From NCBI RefSeq assembly GCF_036880985.1, contig NZ_JBAJNO010000009.1, forward strand, positions 3,074,501 to 3,138,500: a stretch of DNA of 64,000 nucleotides. Direction: 5' to 3'. The notes under the pieces were generated by a model that ran no database searches, was not told where the DNA came from, and saw only the letters and a list, made by a program, of their open reading frames with translations. Shown piece after piece: positions 41,834-50,058 of this stretch. Position 1 is the first letter of the stretch, and each line of letters opens with the position of its first letter. The translations under genes and the position numbers were made by a program. The DNA comes from Limibacter armeniacum (GTDB lineage Bacteria > Bacteroidota > Bacteroidia > Cytophagales > Flammeovirgaceae).

Positions 41834-43258
41834 ATGAATACTTTGAATATGCAACCTTCAGACTACCTGCATCAGCAGTTCGGTTTTCCGCCTACGGCAG
41901 GACAAGCCAAACTTTTTGAACTGCTCAATGACTTTATTCTTGACAAGGAGCGAAAGCGAAAGGCTTTCCTGCTGAAAGGGTATGCAGGTACCGGTAAGAC
42001 GACGGTGGTAAGTGCATTGGTACAGGTGCTCAAGCGCTACAACCACAAGACCCTGATGCTTGCGCCTACGGGTAGGGCAGCGAAGGTGATGTCAATCTAT
42101 GCAAAGAAGATGGCATTTACCATTCACAAGATCATCTTCACGCAGAAAGAAGACCCTAATACGGGAGTGCTTCAATTCAAGCGTCAAAGAAATTACTACA
42201 CCAACACAGTCTTTATTGTGGATGAGGCTTCCATGATTGATGACAGGCAAGACATCAGCGGCAGGGGACTGCTGACAGAGTTGGTGAATTATGTGTATGA
42301 GAATCCGGACTCAGGCAATAAGTTGCTGCTGATCGGAGACACGGCACAGTTGCCGCCCGTTCACCAGACCTTAAGCCCTGCTTTGGACCCTGACTACCTG
42401 TCAAAAGAATTTCGTCTTGACCTGACCAGCCACTTATTGACAGAGGTCGTAAGGCAGGAGGCTGAATCGGGCATTCTTTTCAATGCGACTTCTATCCGTA
42501 ATGAAATTTCCAAGCATACGGCTCAGATAGGCTTGGTAACCAAAAGCTACAAAGATGTCTATCGTATGACAGCCGATAAGTTGGAAGACGGTCTCCGATA
42601 TGGCTACGACAAATTCGGCATTGAGAATACGGTGATCATTTGTCGTTCCAACCGTACAGCTACCCAATACAACCAGTATATCCGCCGAGCGATTCATTTT
42701 CGTGAAGATGAATTGGAAGCAGGGGACCATTTGATGGTGGTGCGGAACAACTACCATTGGTTACCAGAGGATTCACCTGCAGGCTTCTTGGCGAACGGTG
42801 AATTTATTGAAGTCATGGCAGTCCGCAATGTAGAAGAGATGCACGGGTTCCGTTTTGCAGATTTGACGATCCGACTAATTGACTATGAAAACCACCCGAA
42901 GGTAGAGGTAAAGGTGCATTTGGATACACTTCATTCTTTTACACCCAACTTGTCTAGAGAGGACAACCGTAAGCTGTTCGAAAGTGTGGTGGCAGGCTAT
43001 GCCGATGTGGAAGACAAGAAGGCACGCAACAAGATGATCCGTGAAGACGCATACCTAAATGCCTTGCAGGTAAAGTTTGCCTATGCATTGACTTGCCACA
43101 AGTCGCAGGGTGGTCAGTGGGATGCCGTGTTTGTCGATCAAGGTTTCCTGACAGACGAGATGCTGGACCATGATTTTATGAGGTGGTTATATACGGCGAT
43201 GACACGTTCCCGCAGCGAGCTTTACCTGATGAACTTCAAGCCAGAATTTTTTAAGTAA
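41834..43258 (+). CDS. RecD-like superfamily 1 DNA helicase
   Basis: 474 residues from the ATG at 41834, chosen because a good promoter lies inside the region upstream that a longer frame would include. Helicase motifs: Q-like PTAGQAKLFELL, motif I GYAGTGKTTVVSAL, Ia APTGRAAKVM, motif II VDEASMIDD, III IGDTAQLPPV, motif V/VI in the UvrD-like C-terminal domain (FAYALTCHKSQGGQWDAVFV and WLYTAMTRSRSELYLM). Cytoplasmic; belongs to the RecD2/exodeoxyribonuclease V alpha-type group of 5'-3' helicases. No recB or recC nearby. Divergent from the Cys-rich protein gene. Confidence 0.88.
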   Translation: MNTLNMQPSDYLHQQFGFPPTAGQAKLFELLNDFILDKERKRKAFLLKGYAGTGKTTVVSALVQVLKRYNHKTLMLAPTGRAAKVMSIYAKKMAFTIHKIIFTQKEDPNTGVLQFKRQRNYYTNTVFIVDEASMIDDRQDISGRGLLTELVNYVYENPDSGNKLLLIGDTAQLPPVHQTLSPALDPDYLSKEFRLDLTSHLLTEVVRQEAESGILFNATSIRNEISKHTAQIGLVTKSYKDVYRMTADKLEDGLRYGYDKFGIENTVIICRSNRTATQYNQYIRRAIHFREDELEAGDHLMVVRNNYHWLPEDSPAGFLANGEFIEVMAVRNVEEMHGFRFADLTIRLIDYENHPKVEVKVHLDTLHSFTPNLSREDNRKLFESVVAGYADVEDKKARNKMIREDAYLNALQVKFAYALTCHKSQGGQWDAVFVDQGFLTDEMLDHDFMRWLYTAMTRSRSELYLMNFKPEFFK

Positions 43259-43385
43259 CGATTGTGGCTTACGGGCAAAATCCAAAGCCTATCGATAAAG
43301 TGCAATCAACAGGTATTTGATCTTATGCCGAATGATTGATGCAATAAATATTAGGCACGATCAGACGGACCTCCGTTTTTGAAAG

Positions 43386-43407
43386 GGCGCTTCAAGCGCC
43401 TTTTTTT
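43386..43407 (+). terminator. Intrinsic terminator after the helicase gene
   Basis: GGCGC and GCGCC flank TTCAA, extended by flanking A/T pairs, followed by seven T. Confidence 0.8.
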
Positions 43408-43523
43408 ATTCTTGCCTTTTTTCATACATGGTTTGTGGATGGGGATGGTGTTGTTACTTTCGTGTTTTGGTTATTTTAATTGGGGTGGGGTGAAAAATCG
43501 GCAATAGATGGTTAGTGCATTTA

Positions 43524-43604
43524 TTGCGCCCTTTCAGGGCTTAAAAAAATAGCCTTTCCTTTTACGATGGGATAAATCCCATCACTGATGTATTTAGCCC
43601 CTTC
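43524..43604. repeat. REP-like palindromic repeat, left remnant
   Basis: Short hairpin modules in series: GCCCTTTCAGGGC, GATGGGATAAATCCCATC and GCCCCTTC, typical of Bacteroidota REP-like intergenic repeats. The insertion sequence begins at the TTC (43602-43604), which reappears on the right side at 45182-45184. Confidence 0.65.
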
Positions 43605-45181
43605 GGGTAGGGTGTCCAAAGGCATAAAAAAAACTCTTGCCATTTTTGTGTTGAACTGAAAATAAAATTTTCGCACAAAATACGGAAAGAGTTTATGTCG
43701 GTAAACATACAGCAAAAACAGCTACAGGACAAGTTTAATCACCGTTACACGGTTAAGAAGTTACGCGGAAGGGTCTGTGCACTGGAAAAAAGCAGAGGGA
43801 GTTGGAAGGGGAAATATCAGAATAGCCAACAGTTGCTCAAGGCATTGGAAAGAGAGAACAAGCAGTTGCGGCAACAGCTGTCATCTGTAGGTCCTCCAGC
43901 TGAGCACTCGCTCCCCATAGCTGGACATAAGTACAATGTCTTGATGGTGAGTATCTGTATACACCTCTATGTAGTGGGCGGCTGCAGCTTTCGGGGTGTG
44001 GTTTCTTGTCTGCAATATTTGAATAGTGCACTGGGCTGGCACTTGACCAGCCTTCCAAGCAAGAGCGCAGTCGAGACTTGGGTCAAGAAGCTGGGGTATT
44101 TTTCTTTCAATCAAGGAGAAGGCCGTTTTACCGACAAGGAGTATGCCCTGATTGTGGATGAATGCATGACCATTGGTGATGAACGGATGCTGATGGTACT
44201 GGGCGTGGAGGCAGAAAATACCACAGCAGAGGTACTTACGACCGCTGATGCGGATGTACTTCACATAGAAGTACAGAAATCTTGGAAGGCTGACCAGATC
44301 AAGCGTGTGCTGAAGGAGGTGGCCCAGACACAAGGCGAGGCACCTAAGTACGTCATCAGCGACTCGAACAACAATTTGGTCGCAGGTATCAAGGCTGCGG
44401 AACTTTGCCGAGTCAAGGATGTTGGTCACCAGCTGGCGCTACTGGCAGAAAGGTGCTACAAGAAAGATGATCGATATATCGCCTTCATGAAGTCGTTGGG
44501 AGCCTGCACCCACAAAAACATTATGAAGCCTGTGGCTTACCTATTGCCGCCAAGGCAGCGTGACCACTCCCGCTTCCTAAATCTGACGCCCACTATCGAT
44601 TGGGTGTTGGCGATACAAAAAAAATATTCCACCCTAACCCGGGAAGAACAGGAATGCTTTGCCTTCCTGCAGGAACATAACGAGATTGTCAAGGAGTTGG
44701 AAACACTTGTTGTTATCACCTGCAAGATCAACAAACACCTTAAGAACAGTGGATTATCCACCGAAAGCATTGATGTGTGCCTCTCGTACTGTGAGACAGT
44801 AACACCTTATGAGAAACTGAATAAATTCATAGAAACTGTGAAAACATACCTGAAGGAAGAGGTCTCGAAACTGGAAGAGCAGGCCTGCTGGCATTGCTCT
44901 TCTGATGTTATTGAGTCTTTATTCGGCATCTTCAAGTACAGGAAGTCTCCCAATAAGCTGTATGGTGTCACCTCCTATGTGCTCTACCTGGCACTGGTAA
45001 CAAGAAAACTTGCTGGCAAGGTGGTATTGGATATCGATATCAAGAGCGCTCAGGAACAGGTTTTTCTGTCCAAAATCAAGGAGTGGGAGGTTAATTACCT
45101 AAAAGAAAATCAAGTACTTAAACGTATGAAAGCACTCTCAAATTGACCGGAAGAAAATCTAATGTTTTGGACATCCTACCC
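43605..45181 (+). mobile_element. Insertion sequence, 1577 bp, with terminal inverted repeats
   Basis: Ends GGGTAGGGTGTCCAAA (43605-43620) and TTTGGACATCCTACCC (45166-45181) are inverted repeats with one mismatch in 16. The flanking TTC on each side (43602-43604 and 45182-45184) looks like a 3-bp target duplication. One transposase gene fills the element. The insertion interrupts a REP-like palindrome that would otherwise read CCCCTTCGGG. Confidence 0.75.
43695..45146 (+). CDS. Transposase of an unclassified DDE-type IS
   Basis: 483 residues, intact. A coiled coil occupies the N-terminus (VKKLRGRVCALEKS, LLKALERENKQLRQQL). The presumed catalytic triad: Asp in YALIVDECMTIGDERML (about residue 153), Asp in KYVISDSNNNLVAGIKA (about 217) and Glu in SSDVIESLFGIFKYR (about 413). 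The target choice and end structure support an active or recently active element. I could not assign it to an IS family with certainty. Confidence 0.75.
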   Translation: MSVNIQQKQLQDKFNHRYTVKKLRGRVCALEKSRGSWKGKYQNSQQLLKALERENKQLRQQLSSVGPPAEHSLPIAGHKYNVLMVSICIHLYVVGGCSFRGVVSCLQYLNSALGWHLTSLPSKSAVETWVKKLGYFSFNQGEGRFTDKEYALIVDECMTIGDERMLMVLGVEAENTTAEVLTTADADVLHIEVQKSWKADQIKRVLKEVAQTQGEAPKYVISDSNNNLVAGIKAAELCRVKDVGHQLALLAERCYKKDDRYIAFMKSLGACTHKNIMKPVAYLLPPRQRDHSRFLNLTPTIDWVLAIQKKYSTLTREEQECFAFLQEHNEIVKELETLVVITCKINKHLKNSGLSTESIDVCLSYCETVTPYEKLNKFIETVKTYLKEEVSKLEEQACWHCSSDVIESLFGIFKYRKSPNKLYGVTSYVLYLALVTRKLAGKVVLDIDIKSAQEQVFLSKIKEWEVNYLKENQVLKRMKALSN

Positions 45182-45450
45182 TTCGGGAATAGGTCACCGA
45201 TCTTTCTTTATCTTAATCATTGTCCTGGAAGGACAACATCTGTAAGTGGTGGATTTTAATCCATCGACGTATCCATCGATCAAACAATCAAATATGGGTC
45301 AGTCCTTAGTTAAAAACTATGTTCATCTTATCTTCAATGTATTCCATTCGATGGGTTAAAACCCACTTCTCAAGTTTAATCATTGTCCTGAAAGGACAAC
45401 ATCTGTTAGCGGTGGATTTTAATCCATCGATGTATCCATTGACATATCCC
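45182..45450. repeat. REP-like palindromic repeats with a 60-bp direct repeat
   Basis: Right remnant of the interrupted palindrome, then two 60-bp near-identical copies 163 bases apart (45215-45274 and 45378-45437) with hairpins GTCCTGGAAGGAC or GTCCTGAAAGGAC and TGGATTTTAATCCA, and a related piece GATGGGTTAAAACCCA between them. No gene. Confidence 0.75.
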
Positions 45451-45506
45451 ATCGAACATAATTACCACTCCCTTTACCACATGTTTCATATAAACCAATC
45501 CACCTT

Positions 45507-46055
45507 ATGAGTATCAATCAAATGGCCTTGCGAAAAAGGCAAGAAGAATTGGAACGCTTGCAACTCAAGCGTGATTCTATCCTTTGTGATTATATGAAGG
45601 TCAATATCAGGATCAGAAAAATAGAGATGAAACGCAGGCAACTCGAAGAAGCGTATAGCCGGATGGAAACCTTGCATAAGAAAGCCTCTTCCGTGATGGT
45701 AAATGGCAAAGGAAGTAGTCTTGATGTTGAGATTGATTTTTATCAGAGCCGTTACCAAATGGGAAAAATTGAGCGCTTCTATGCCAAGCATTCCGATTGG
45801 TTGTTGGCAGAACTAAAGGCTAAGGAAAGAGGCTTGAAAATGATGGCAGATGAATTGACGGCTGTGTGTGAAGCGTTGGAAGCAGAGCTGAATAAAACAG
45901 AAGAGCCTGTATCGTCACCAACAACAAGTGATAAACAAAGTAATCAGGCAGTTTCGCCACCCATTGACTTGCCCCATATTGAAAATGTAGAGGAGAGAAT
46001 GTTGATTGGTTTAGGGCTTGGTCACGGGGAGTACAAAAAAATTAAGGCCGGCTAA
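45507..46055 (+). CDS. Coiled-coil protein of unknown function, 182 residues
   Basis: Mostly charged helix (LRKRQEELERLQLKRDSIL, MKRRQLEEAYSRMETLHKK, AELKAKERGLKMMADEL) and a Ser/Thr/Pro-rich C-terminal tail ending HGEYKKIKAG. No signal peptide. Distantly similar to the 190-residue protein at 22932-23504 in pattern and layout. No neighbours in the same operon: REP-like repeats lie upstream and a lipoprotein di-haem gene begins 160 bases downstream. Confidence 0.65.
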   Translation: MSINQMALRKRQEELERLQLKRDSILCDYMKVNIRIRKIEMKRRQLEEAYSRMETLHKKASSVMVNGKGSSLDVEIDFYQSRYQMGKIERFYAKHSDWLLAELKAKERGLKMMADELTAVCEALEAELNKTEEPVSSPTTSDKQSNQAVSPPIDLPHIENVEERMLIGLGLGHGEYKKIKAG

Positions 46056-46216
46056 AGTATTTTCATCCATAAACTTACATGATACCTGTTGCTGTTTGAG
46101 ATAGATAGCAAACGGGAGAGGTATGTCCTACGCTTTGTAACTACTTTGCCTATCGCATTTTTTGTCTTACTTTTAGGTGATGCTGATTTGTCGCATCCCA
46201 ATTTTTCAAGACCTCT

Positions 46217-47350
46217 ATGAACACTCGCTTCACTGTACTGACTCGGCAACTCCCTTTTATATTGAGTATCCTTCTGATATATGGCTGCAAAGATACGCCT
46301 TCACCTATAAGTGAACCTTCCAACAAGCCTTTATCCCTTGAGCTTCCTCCTCAATTTGGGAATGGTTATGTCTTGCCCGAGAACAATCCACTTACTGTAA
46401 AGGGAGTGGAACTGGGGCGTAAGCTTTTCTATGACAAAAGGCTTTCGGGAGACAACACCCAATCCTGTGCGAGCTGTCACCAACAGCAGTTTGGTTTTGC
46501 TTCCAATATGGTGGCTGATAAAGGAATTACAGGGGAAACAACAGGCATGAATACCATGGCGCTTTCCAATTTGATCTGGCAAAAGAAGTTTTTCTGGAAT
46601 GGCAGGGTCAATACATTGGAGCAACAGGCATTGGCACCTATTGAAAACCCTTTGGAGATGCATCAGGATTTGGATGAACTAGTGGAAGAGCTGGAAGCGG
46701 ATGAAGTATATGTCAAGCTCTTTGAACTGGCATTTGACTCGGCAGGCATTACGGCAATTAGGATAGCCGAAGCCTTGTCACAGTTTGAGCGGACACTGAT
46801 CTCGGCAGACAGTAAGTATGACCGTTATCTGGAAGGAACTTATGAGCCAACCGATATGGAGTTGAAAGGGATGGAATTATTTTTCACGCATCCAATTCCC
46901 GATCAGGGATTGAGAGGGGGCAACTGCGGTGACTGCCATTTGGGTCCCTTGGTCGATGGAGACCAGTTAGGCTTTCAGGGTTTTCACAACAATGGATTGG
47001 ATTCGGATGAAAACCTGAAGGACGGATTGGCTGCCGTTACAGAAAAAGCAACGGATAAAGGCAAATTTAAAGCGCCTTCTCTACGGAATATAGCATTGAC
47101 GGCTCCCTATATGCATGATGGCAGGTTTAATACATTGGAAGAAGTGGTGGAGCATTATGATGAACACATTATAAAGAGTGAAACATTGGACCCGCTGATA
47201 TTGGAGGCGAGTAATGAGAAGCTGTTTCCTGATGACCCGATCAAACTTTACCTGACCGATGAAGAGAAGCAGGCTATCGTTGCTTTCTTGCATATGCTGA
47301 CGGACGATACTTTTGTTACCAACCCTGATTTTGCAGACCCAAATCAATAA
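46217..47350 (+). CDS. Di-haem cytochrome c peroxidase/MauG-type lipoprotein
   Basis: 377 residues. Lipoprotein signal (QLPFILSILLIYGCKD). Two c-type haem motifs: CASCH at residue about 88 (TQSCASCHQQQFGFA) and CGDCH at about 236 (GGNCGDCHLGP), with LGRKLFYDKRLSGDN before the first and YMHDGRFNTLEEVVEHY near the end, the usual layout of cytochrome c peroxidase/MauG proteins. Such enzymes reduce peroxide or oxidise protein side chains in the periplasm. The next gene, encoding an MbnP-like protein, starts 4 bases after its stop, so it is the first of an operon with a second di-haem gene. Confidence 0.9.
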   Translation: MNTRFTVLTRQLPFILSILLIYGCKDTPSPISEPSNKPLSLELPPQFGNGYVLPENNPLTVKGVELGRKLFYDKRLSGDNTQSCASCHQQQFGFASNMVADKGITGETTGMNTMALSNLIWQKKFFWNGRVNTLEQQALAPIENPLEMHQDLDELVEELEADEVYVKLFELAFDSAGITAIRIAEALSQFERTLISADSKYDRYLEGTYEPTDMELKGMELFFTHPIPDQGLRGGNCGDCHLGPLVDGDQLGFQGFHNNGLDSDENLKDGLAAVTEKATDKGKFKAPSLRNIALTAPYMHDGRFNTLEEVVEHYDEHIIKSETLDPLILEASNEKLFPDDPIKLYLTDEEKQAIVAFLHMLTDDTFVTNPDFADPNQ

Positions 47351-47354
47351 AGCC

Positions 47355-48119
47355 ATGAAAATCCTGAATGTGATATGCCTTGCCAGCCTACTATTGTTGT
47401 TGGGCTGCGATAAAGAAAATGAGGCGACCAAAAATGTACAGCTTTCCATACAGCTGGAGTTGCTGATGGACGGGGCACCATTGGTACTGGAAGAGCAGCA
47501 TTATACCAATGCATTGGGAGAAACGTTCGAGGTGAGCGACTTCCGCTTTTACCTGACCAATATTTCCCTGCAAGGCGAATCGTCTGATGCGGCATTCAGC
47601 GAGTCGGAAAGTTATCACCTGATTGCACACGATGGCATGAGCAACGAAGCATCGTTTACAGTCTCGGGTATTCCATCCAAACAGTACGATACCATTACGT
47701 TTGCGGTTGGTGTAGATCCTGACCGCAACTATTCCATTGACAACACAGGAGACCTTGACCCAAACAATGCGATGGCATGGAACTGGAATACGGGTTACAA
47801 GTTTGTCTTGCTCGAAGGAAAGTATTACCCCGATGGAGGTGAGGCAAGAGGATTGGCTTACCATATCGGTGGTGATGACAACTATAGGGTCGTGACCTTG
47901 CCAGCTGCGATGGACTTGTCAAAAGGAGACGGCACGCTAAAGCTAAAGGTAAATGTGGACAAGATATTTGGAGACAAGGCAGAGCAGTCGTTGCCGGAAG
48001 CATCAAGAAAAACCACCTTTATCACTTTGGAACGCAATGGTCCGGAAGATACCATGTTTGGTCCCTACACACAGTTGATTGCTAACAATTACGCCCAGAT
48101 GTTTGAAGTGGTTCAGTAG
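47355..48119 (+). CDS. MbnP-like lipoprotein, probable copper-binding partner of a di-haem enzyme
   Basis: 254 residues from the ATG at 47355, 4 bases after the preceding gene. Lipoprotein signal (ILNVICLASLLLLLGCDK). The mature part has the MbnP pattern: EVSDFRFYLTNISL, IPSKQYDTITFAVGVDPDRN, a DLDPNNAMAWNWNTGYKF segment and LEGKYY. In characterised MbnP proteins the partner di-haem enzyme MbnH converts a conserved Trp to kynurenine, which enables copper binding; the two Trp in MAWNWN are the candidates here. It is sandwiched between two di-haem enzyme genes in one operon. Confidence 0.8.
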   Translation: MKILNVICLASLLLLLGCDKENEATKNVQLSIQLELLMDGAPLVLEEQHYTNALGETFEVSDFRFYLTNISLQGESSDAAFSESESYHLIAHDGMSNEASFTVSGIPSKQYDTITFAVGVDPDRNYSIDNTGDLDPNNAMAWNWNTGYKFVLLEGKYYPDGGEARGLAYHIGGDDNYRVVTLPAAMDLSKGDGTLKLKVNVDKIFGDKAEQSLPEASRKTTFITLERNGPEDTMFGPYTQLIANNYAQMFEVVQ

Positions 48120-48173
48120 AGGATTTTATAGGGCGACCACATTGAGTCGCCCCACAGTTATATTGAAAAAGGA

Positions 48174-49151
48174 ATGGGAAACACAAACTTCCTTAGTGTG
48201 CTAGTCTGTCTGATAATCGGGTTGTGGTCATGTACTGCGACACCCGAGTTGTCGCCACCTGCACCTGAAAGAAATCCTACCACTTCGGCAGGCATTGCGT
48301 TGGGAAAGCAATTATTTTTTGATCCGTTGCTTTCTGCAAACCGCAAAGTGTCCTGCGCCACCTGTCACCAACCAGACAAAGCCTTTACGGACGGCGTATC
48401 CCTATCAACCGCAGGTGTAACAGGAAACCAATTGTTACGCCATGCGCCGACACTGATGTATATAGGCTGGTCAGAAAAATTATTCTGGGATGGCGGTGCC
48501 AATGATTTGGAGTCACAGGCATTTGGGCCACTGACCCATCACGATGAGATGGGCATTGACCTGAAAGAACTAACCAAAAGGTTGAATGAGGACGCAGGTT
48601 ACCGCCAGCAGTTCCAAGACTTGTTTGGAATAGATTCCGTACAGAGTGCTTATGTAGCCAGAGCATTGGCACAGTACCAACGTTCGCTCTATCTTTTCAG
48701 CAGCCAGTATGATGCAGTGAAGAAAGGAAAGGCTGCTTTTTCGGAAGAGGAACTGAGAGGGGAAAAAGTTTTTATCCGCCATTGTGAGCGCTGCCATCGG
48801 CTTCCGTTGTTTACGGACTTCCGTTACCACAACAATGGTTTGGACACCTTATATAGTAGTGCACATGAAGGAATGGCACAAGGTCGTTACCGCATCACGC
48901 TGGACAGTGCAGATATGGGCAGGTACAAGACACCAACCCTAAGGAACATTACACTGACTGCTCCGTATATGCATGACGGTCGGTTTGCAACCTTGGACGA
49001 TGTGCTGGAATTTTATCAGCAAGGAATTAATCAGACTGTTTATCTTGATACTTTATTGTTGATGTCCAAGAAAGAGGAACGCTTCTCTGATGAGGAGCAG
49101 CAAGCCCTAAAAGTTTTTCTTCAAACCTTAACGGATGACTTCACCGAATAA
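48174..49151 (+). CDS. Di-haem MauG-family enzyme, MbnH-like lipoprotein
   Basis: 325 residues. Lipoprotein signal (LSVLVCLIIGLWSCTA). Haem motifs CATCH (VSCATCHQPDKAF, residue about 62) and CERCH (RHCERCHRLPLFTD, about 206), and the C-terminal TAPYMHDGRFATLDDVLEFY. It directly follows the MbnP-like gene, the standard MbnP-MbnH arrangement, so it is the best candidate for the enzyme that modifies the MbnP-like protein. It is shorter than the paralogue at 46217, with which it shares order of motifs; division of labour between the two is unknown. Confidence 0.85.
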   Translation: MGNTNFLSVLVCLIIGLWSCTATPELSPPAPERNPTTSAGIALGKQLFFDPLLSANRKVSCATCHQPDKAFTDGVSLSTAGVTGNQLLRHAPTLMYIGWSEKLFWDGGANDLESQAFGPLTHHDEMGIDLKELTKRLNEDAGYRQQFQDLFGIDSVQSAYVARALAQYQRSLYLFSSQYDAVKKGKAAFSEEELRGEKVFIRHCERCHRLPLFTDFRYHNNGLDTLYSSAHEGMAQGRYRITLDSADMGRYKTPTLRNITLTAPYMHDGRFATLDDVLEFYQQGINQTVYLDTLLLMSKKEERFSDEEQQALKVFLQTLTDDFTE

Positions 49152-49186
49152 AAGAACATAACGAACTAACTTTAATCTCGATTTTT

Positions 49187-49978
49187 ATGAAATGGCTTTT
49201 CAGGCTTGCCCTGTTTTTTATACTGACTGTACTGACGCAAGTTGGCGGCATGATCTACCTGATCACTTTATCCTTGATAAGACCCAAGTCACAAAGAAGC
49301 ATCAAACGTCTAGGTACATTCGTGTTGCTTTATGCGGTGAGTAACTTATGGCTTGTCCCCCAATTGGCAAGGTTGGCAGGACGTGAACCTGTCGCAAAGC
49401 ATACCCATCTGGAAGCCGCTTCCTTTGTGACAAACCTTTGTTTCAGGAATTATGTCAGGCCCCAGCTCAATGAGGTATTGGCAGCAACTGCTGATAAGGT
49501 GGCGCAACAATACCCAGTCATTAAAGTCCATTACCTTGATGCCAACTTTCCTTTCCTTAATGGTTTTCCATTGATCCCGCATTTAAGCCACAATGATGGC
49601 AAGAAGGTCGATCTTTCTTTTATTTATCAGGATGCAGACGGAAAGCTGGTCAATGAAGTGCCGACCGTCACGGGTTATGGCGTGTTTGAAGCACCGAAAG
49701 AAAATGAGAAGGATACAGCAAAGGAATGTGAGCAGTCAGGGTATTGGCAATACAGTTATGCTCGCTACCTGACAATGGGAACAACGCATTCGCAGTTGAG
49801 CATGAATGTAAAGGCTACCCGTTACTTGCTTCAAAGTCTGCTCTTATCTGAGGAAGTGGGAAAAGTTTTTCTTGAACCACATCTTGTCAAGCGAACAGCT
49901 GTGCAGGATGCCCGCATCAGGTTTCACGGATGCCATGCCGTCAGACATGATGACCATATTCACTTACAGTTGAGATGA
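49187..49978 (+). CDS. Membrane-anchored protein with LAS-type metallopeptidase motifs
   Basis: 263 residues. Two N-terminal membrane segments (about 4-27 and 42-57, LALFFILTVLTQVGGMIYLI, LGTFVLLYAVSNLWLVPQLA). The outer domain contains LSHNDGKKVDLSFIY, matching the HxxGxxxD zinc motif of LAS peptidases (MepA, D-Ala-D-Ala carboxypeptidases), and near the end RHDDHIHLQL, matching HxDHxH. The remaining zinc ligand is compatible. It may trim peptidoglycan, or act on another peptide substrate. Located 35 bases after the MbnH-like gene, so perhaps in the same operon. Assignment rests on motifs alone. Confidence 0.55.
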   Translation: MKWLFRLALFFILTVLTQVGGMIYLITLSLIRPKSQRSIKRLGTFVLLYAVSNLWLVPQLARLAGREPVAKHTHLEAASFVTNLCFRNYVRPQLNEVLAATADKVAQQYPVIKVHYLDANFPFLNGFPLIPHLSHNDGKKVDLSFIYQDADGKLVNEVPTVTGYGVFEAPKENEKDTAKECEQSGYWQYSYARYLTMGTTHSQLSMNVKATRYLLQSLLLSEEVGKVFLEPHLVKRTAVQDARIRFHGCHAVRHDDHIHLQLR

Positions 49979-49988
49979 TGATACGCAT

Positions 49989-50027
49989 AAAAAATCCCCT
50001 GTCTCTTTAGGAGGCAGGGGATTTTTT
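49989..50027 (+). terminator. Bidirectional terminator
   Basis: AAAAAATCCCCTG and CAGGGGATTTTTT form a perfect 13-bp stem with a 13-base loop, T-rich on both strands; it separates convergent genes. Confidence 0.85.
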
Positions 50028-50058
50028 CATCTAATGTCTAGCACTGGTACCTAACGGC

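Noticed and set aside
43524-45450. CRISPR array
   Set aside because: Repeat spacing is irregular (163 bases once only), units contain internal hairpins typical of REP-like elements and no cas gene is near.
45319-45510. 63-codon frame in the REP-like region
   Set aside because: It reads through palindromic repeats and has no counterpart in the other copy.
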